In this document: positions 59,486 to 64,000 of the stretch, in pieces
How positions within the stretch are numbered: the first letter of the stretch is position 1
Layout of the letters: every line of letters begins with the position of its first letter
DNA from: Stictocephala bisonia
Taxonomy: Eukaryota; Arthropoda; Insecta; Hemiptera; Membracidae
NCBI GenBank assembly: GCA_035578905.1
Contig: JAQJVL010000536.1
Coordinates: 496,001 to 560,000, forward strand
Reading direction: 5' to 3'
Length of the DNA: 64,000 nt
The notes under the pieces: generated by a model
The model's input: only the letters and a program-made list of their open reading frames with translations
The model's database searches: none
What the model was told of the DNA's origin: nothing
Translations under genes and position numbers: made by a program

Positions 59486-60747
59486 CTCGAGGCATCTCGA
59501 GACCGACCTTTACTTTACAGCCGAAGAGAGCCTCATAGGGCGTTCTTTTGATTCCTGAATTTAAAGCTCTATTTTTCATAAGTTGCAAAAATCTCAATCC
59601 CTCACTCCAACGGTCAGTTTTTTCATCTTGCATCCAAGTCGAAATCATGTTTTCAATATCTTGGTTTGCACGTTCTACACTACCCTGACTTTGAGAATGA
59701 CATGGTTTGCCATGAACGATTTTTAACGTAGGCCAATAATCTTTTAAATTGTACACTATTTTGTTTGCAAACTCCCTTCCATTGTCTGACTGCAATATAC
59801 TTGGTGCTCCAATGAGAGTAAAAATATCAACTAGGTGATATGCTACTTCCTCAGCGGTTTTAGTTTTGAGAGGCTTAAGAATCACAAATTTTGTCAAATG
59901 ATCCTGATAGACCATTATGAACTTAAACTCCCTGTCGGGCTGTGACTAGAAATCAATTAAATCTACTTGACAACGAGAATTAAATTCTGATGAAATCAGG
60001 GGCTTTACTACCACTCCTCTTTTCGAACCCTTTTGTTTCTTCTGACATGGCTCACACAAACTAATATATAGCTCAACATCATGACGTGTAACATTTTTGT
60101 ACTTAATATCTAGCTCTTTTAACATTCAATCTCTTCCACCATGACCAATAGCTACATGAGCTTCATGGAGAACAGTAAATAAATCTGAATCGTGGACATA
60201 AAATTTTACAACACTGTCTCCTTGTTTTAATGGGTGTATTAGTTTTTGCACATTTTCTACGATCATTACATCATACCTGTTGAGTAGCCAGTAGTGACGA
60301 GGTACCTTTCTGGGCTTGGCCTTGGCATCTTCGACCTCCAACACCAGCTTCTTATAGTCGTCTTCAGTCAAAAAAACACTATTTTTAGCACTTGCATTCC
60401 GAATTTTTACAAGTTCGGCACTAAAACGAAGTTTCATTAGCGATAAACGATCACTAGAACTACTGATACTACTGTTCACTTGTGACATTTTCAAGCAACA
60501 ATACAGTGGCACGACAGAACAGAACTGAAGCGTAGGCCTAGCACAATACTGTGGCGTGACGGAACAGAACTGAGAGCAGCGTTATAGCGGGGATGGGCGG
60601 GGGGAGTAGGTTAGGCAAGCACGTTGTAACTTGAAAACAATGGAACAGACAGATTTTTAACTCTGCCTGAACTCCAGCAGGCATTCTATAGAATGCCTAG
60701 GCAAAGTATGAAATGTTTAAAATTTTACACTTTGCCTGCTTACTTTT

Positions 60748-60809
60748 GGCAATGTATAGAATGCCTAGGTTCTCTATACAATGCCTGATATTACACTTTG
60801 CCGGTAACA
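60748..60809 (-). repeat. Ginger right TIR
   Basis: Inverted partner of 57948-58010, sharing TGTTACCGGCAA, CAGGCATTGTAT and CTATACATTGCC. Adjacent subterminal motifs (GGCATTCTATAGAATGCC) extend inward to about 60678. Confidence 0.85.
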
Positions 60810-60813
60810 TATA

Positions 60814-61960
60814 TATATATTAAAAGATTGTTTATGTATAACTGTCTAATAGTGAGAATATTAGTTTCCGAACATAATAAATTGGTTGGATACCTCCTAT
60901 TTCTGTGCAAACCTGCTTTGACAGTGGAACTACGCGTTACAGATAATGGATCTAGAATACTTTTGAATGCACCTCCCCAAGCCAGTATTCCATATTGCAA
61001 ATAAAATTGTACTAATGCACTGTATACTATTTTATACTCACTTTCATACAATATATAATGCAAAGATAAATTTTCTTAGTATATCTTTTTATGTGATAAT
61101 TTGGATTTCTCATCTCAATTTCATATCAAAAACCACTTCTAAATATTTATAGTGCGTGACCCGCTCAATTGTCTGACAGAGGCATACAGTGCTGGTAGTG
61201 TCGCCATACACGTGTAGCTTGACTTAGAGTCCCACTAGTGGCTCAGCTCCTTGTCGTAAAGCTATAGGCATACACTTAGTTTTATTCACATTCATCGTTA
61301 AGATATTAATATCAAACCATTGTTTTAGAATGGCTAAACCATGGCAGGTCTTCTCAAATACGTCTTCCCAGGTGTCCCATCAAAACCCACAACAGTGTCA
61401 TCAGCAAATAAATAAAATTTTCCATTTATATTTAATTTATCAATGTTATTTATGTAAACTAAAAACAACAAGGGGCCTAAAGTGCTTCCCTGTATCACAT
61501 CATATTTAACACTGGAATGGTTGTTGATGGAGACTACCTGGTTTCTAACTGTTAAGTAATTTTTAAACCACGCCAGTTCTGTTCCATAGACATTAATATA
61601 TTTAAGTTTCTAATAAACTTTAATCCTGTCAATAGAGTCAAAAGCTTTTGCAAGGTCAATAAATACAGTTAAGTACATTCTATTACAGTTTAACAGGTGC
61701 ATTATATCATTGGTAATCCTGAACAGAGCGTCAGATGCACTTTTGCCCTTTCTGAGACCAAATTGACGGTCGGACAACAATTAGTTGTTTTAAAGATATT
61801 GCTGTAGCTGTCTTTTGACACACTTATCTAATACCTTGAATAGTACGTTTAACAAATATATAGGCCTGTAGTTACTTAAAGATGATTTATTGTTTGATTT
61901 AAAAATAGGGATAACCTTTGCTGTTTTGAAAATATTTTAAATATGCCAGAGGAGAGACTA
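60814..61960 (-). pseudogene. LINE reverse transcriptase and C-terminus
   Basis: Minus-strand fragments in several frames read KTAKVIPIFKSNN, LLSDRQFGLRKGKSASDALF, FIDLAKAFDSIDR (RT palm, first catalytic D), GSTLGPLLFLVYIN, FYLFADDTVVGF (the FADD catalytic box) and WFDINILTMNVNKTKCMP. The distal region has LQYGILAWGGAFKSILDPLS and NRRYPTNLLCSETNILTIRQ up to the Ginger junction. RT motifs are present in order but stops and frameshifts separate them. Not functional. Confidence 0.8.
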
Positions 61961-61966
61961 AGATGT

Positions 61967-62890
61967 TTATATTATATGTGTTAGAAGTCGGATTAGAAAA
62001 TTAATATTGTTTTTTAAAGTTGAGGCGTTAATATTGTCAATACCCGGAGCCGAACCACCACGCATCTCCATGACATACTTGGCCACCTGATTTTGGAGAC
62101 CGGCTAGAAAAACAAAGTACTCGTAGTTGATGGAGTTGACGCCGCCGGAGATGGTGATTGCGCTCAGGTCTCTCAGTGAGTCTATTCTGACAGGGGTTAC
62201 TGTTGAGCGATTTCTTGGCCAACACCCTCCCGTCACTGGTCCACACAGCTTGTTGGTCTTCTGAAGATTCTGCGCCTCCCTAAATAGCTCCGCCGGCTCC
62301 TTGGTGAGATGACCATTCATCCAGATTGGTTAATCCGGAGAGGAGGGATGGAGTTTCCGGGCTGATACGGTTCTTCTTTCCCTTTGAGCACGTATCCACT
62401 CCCCCTTGACAGAACGTGACACAAAGCATACCACGATGTTTGGGGGTCCTTTGTCACTATCACTACGTGAGGGAAGTCTGTGGGCGATTGATAATTATTC
62501 TCGGTGGTAGTCGACATTCATCAGCCGGGAAAGGTTTTCCAGGACGAGGTAGATATTCTCTTGAACTGCGGCGGGTACACCAGATATGATTATGTTGTTT
62601 TTCTTGTTTGTTGTTGAAGGTCAGCGATGTCTCTTTTTAAAAAGGAAACCTGGCGATGCAGTGAAACGTTTTCTTTTTGTTATGCGTCTATGTCCGTTAC
62701 GGCATTGTCAGAGACAAGTTTCAATGTGAAATATTGTTGTTTTAGATTACTGACGTCATTGAGAATTTTGTCAATGTTACCTTGCATAGTCATCAGCTTT
62801 ACATCTGAGGCATCCCACCTGGCGTTGTTTTCTGTGCGGAAAGCCACAATTGCCTCTATACAGCATTGTTTTCATGCTAAAAATGCAATG
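61967..62890 (-). pseudogene. LINE ORF1 fused to start of RT, degenerate
   Basis: The minus strand reads a coiled-coil-like segment (NIDKILNDVSNLKQQY), then NNIIISGVPAAVQENIYLVL, IAHRLPSR, PPNIVVCFVSRSVKGEWIRA, MNGHLTKEPAELFREAQNLQ and VWTSDGRVLAKKS. These fit the RRM-like ORF1 protein of CR1/Jockey-type LINEs. Shortly after the ORF1 end (RIDSLRDL) the frame enters RT sequence (MRGGSAPGIDNI). The endonuclease domain expected between them is missing. Several stops and frame changes are present. Confidence 0.65.
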
Positions 62891-62900
62891 TGAAAGAATA

Positions 62901-64000
62901 CGGAATTAACTCCTACATATTGGACCTCAGGCTACTCCCAATATTTAATAATGATTTAAAAGTTAAATATTCTACATATTTACTGAACGGCATAGCTGAA
63001 AAAAAAACTTTAAAAATAAGTTATAGAAAAAGTTGGGAAAGAGGGCTGTATAACCACCCTGTACATTTTATTGTTAATGCTCATAAAGAAACAAAAATCT
63101 TGAACACATTTACTTTTCATTTTACATAGTGGAATCTAATACATTATTAATTACGCTTGAGATATACAATTTATATATTGTGTGAAAATACGTTTAATAA
63201 GTACTTGTTTCAATTCCTTCTTAATATTGAAATTCTTTGAAATAAAATGTATCAACTAACATTTTGCATTGTATGAATCTAAATTTATTTTCAAATTGAA
63301 ATCATAATGACATAAGTTTACGACAATATATCTTGCATTATTAGTAGTAATATATTAATAATAGGGAATTAGTTATTAATTGACTTTACTATACAAAATA
63401 AATTGAAAATAAATTCATTTTCTAATATTTTTATGTTTATTCAAAAGACATTTTGATGTCAATTTGGAATGGAGTGGAGCAGAGCCCATTGTACTGGCAG
63501 CCTCAAGGTAGTGTACCACGGCTATATACAGGAGCTCTCCATCCCCAGGGGATTCATTCAGGGGATGACAATCTGCCGGGCCAAATGGCTTCCATTCAAC
63601 AAGTAGGCTGATTACTTCTTATTTAGTTTCGGTGGCTTTCTAGAGGAAGAGCAGTAAGAGTCCTTGAAAGGGAAGTATTTTCCTTTTCATAGAAATCAAT
63701 GAAATAATAATTGAAGGAATCTTAACAGTTATTTTTTATTACTAAGGCAACATTAATATTTTTTTTCAAAATGAGATAATTGTTGATATTTGCAATTAAG
63801 TGGTTTTACTATATGTAACTACACTTATTAGTTAATTAGTCTACCTAATACAAGACGCACATTCTATTTAAAATACGTAATTATTTGTTACATCATAAAT
63901 TTTCCCTTCACCATTCTAAATGTTGTTATTCAGGAAGAAGACAACAGATTACCGTTCTTAAAAAGTACATTAGTAAGAATATTTTTAGTTTATTTATTGT
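62901..64000. other. AT-rich DNA, nothing firm
   Basis: 63460-63650 is GC-richer (CTCCATCCCCAGGGGATTC with nearby short inverted repeats) but shows no convincing frame. The remainder is featureless. Confidence 0.4.

Larger units (their letters stand above)
58260..60512 (-). pseudogene. Ginger transposase, KRBA2-like, interrupted
   Basis: One minus-strand frame runs from ATG 60512 (or the in-frame ATG at 60488, MSQVNSS) to TAA 58260-58262. Order: N-terminal helical region; H2C2 zinc finger with HEAHVAIGHGG and CEPC; integrase core with D in CQVDLID, D in ILQSDNGREF and E in GSVERANQD, the last two about 36 residues apart; YEALFGCK; a Cys-rich finger (CSVC...CTKC...CVPC); FYKLGTANGVLKQLYAR; and a CXC-like end (CTCKTKCQTKQCACVKNNRK). 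Breaks: TGA at 60126-60128, TAG at about 59946-59948 (each one C-to-T change from a sense codon in coding sense) and the insertion at 59061-59485. Removing 435 bp leaves the frame unchanged at about 605 codons. All catalytic residues are present. It is non-functional as it stands. Confidence 0.8.
57948..60809 (-). mobile_element. Ginger-type DNA transposon (KRBA2-like)
   Basis: The 2862-bp element starts TGTTACCGGCAATGTG and ends in CTTTGCCGGTAACA. TIRs of 62-63 bp (57948-58010 and 60748-60809) are about 80-85% identical by eye. TATA flanks both ends (57944-57947 and 60810-60813), consistent with a 4-bp duplication, although in TA-rich DNA. TGTNR termini, short target duplications and a Gypsy-integrase-like transposase are the published traits of Ginger elements. 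The one gene lies on the minus strand. Without the 425-bp insertion and one 10-bp repeat the element would be about 2.43 kb. It disrupts the LINE C-terminus. Confidence 0.85.
57063..62900 (-). mobile_element. Non-LTR retrotransposon (LINE), interrupted by a Ginger transposon
   Basis: Read on the minus strand, the order is ORF1 fragment (62890-62130), RT (62110-61130), C-terminal region (61063-60814), the Ginger insertion (57948-60809), the rest of the C-terminus (57947-57665) and a 3' UTR of about 600 bp. It ends with AATAAACTGATTTGATTTG and an ATTTG-type microsatellite tail at 57063-57085. RNA-binding-like ORF1, this RT type and a short tandem 3' tail suggest the CR1/Jockey group. Many stops and frameshifts make it inactive. 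There is no room for an endonuclease domain between ORF1 and RT, so an internal deletion is inferred. Confidence 0.75.

Noticed and set aside
62627..62893. Plus-strand 88-codon ORF
   Set aside because: It is antisense to the LINE ORF1 coiled-coil segment, which has the recognisable sequence.

Overview
The window is AT-rich eukaryotic DNA with no operons, no long host ORFs, two satellite arrays, and many SINE, LINE, Penelope-like and DNA-transposon remnants. This fits a large arthropod genome. An insect, possibly a hemipteran, is my best guess, but nothing in the sequence fixes the species. Most of the window looks intergenic or intronic.

Layout. 1-4.4 kb: a 92-bp satellite that enters from outside the window and decays into diverged monomers. 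4.4-15.3 kb: AT-rich DNA with a dispersed repeat, a piggyBac-type element with TTAA target duplications (8670-9546), a Penelope-like 3' end with a hammerhead-like core (about 13.9 kb) and a tRNA-derived SINE (14.4 kb). 15.3-23.1 kb: a 75-bp satellite with higher-order structure and a decayed edge that is interrupted by a retroelement 3' end. 23-42 kb: mostly featureless AT-rich DNA with SINE copies, LINE relics and two GC/CpG-rich islands (26.6-27.1 and 38.9-39.1 kb). 42-48 kb: the only plausible host-gene sequence, namely a convincing short 3'-terminal coding exon on the minus strand (43754-43914) and two weaker exon candidates (42361-42458 and about 47.47-47.71 kb). 48-57 kb: more SINEs, small tandem repeats and a degenerate Penelope-like element with a GIY-YIG endonuclease domain (55.2-56.2 kb). 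57-62.9 kb: a nested composite.

The nested composite is the most interesting structure. A minus-strand non-LTR retrotransposon (about 57.06-62.9 kb; ORF1, RT and C-terminal fragments) is split by a Ginger-type cut-and-paste transposon (57948-60809). That transposon has TGTTA termini, TIRs of about 62 bp, a TATA target duplication and a KRBA2-like integrase-derived transposase. Its transposase reading frame is broken by two nonsense codons and by a 425-bp insertion flanked by the 10-bp duplication CTCGAGGCAT. The insertion begins with an inverted copy of the adjacent transposase sequence and ends in a hairpin of a GTGGG-rich minisatellite that also occurs at 13.1 and 51.1 kb.

Because the DNA is mainly repeats, the parts do not work together as a pathway. 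The history that can be read is: LINE insertion, then Ginger insertion into it, then the foldback-type insertion into the Ginger gene. No phage, CRISPR, rRNA or intact tRNA gene was seen.
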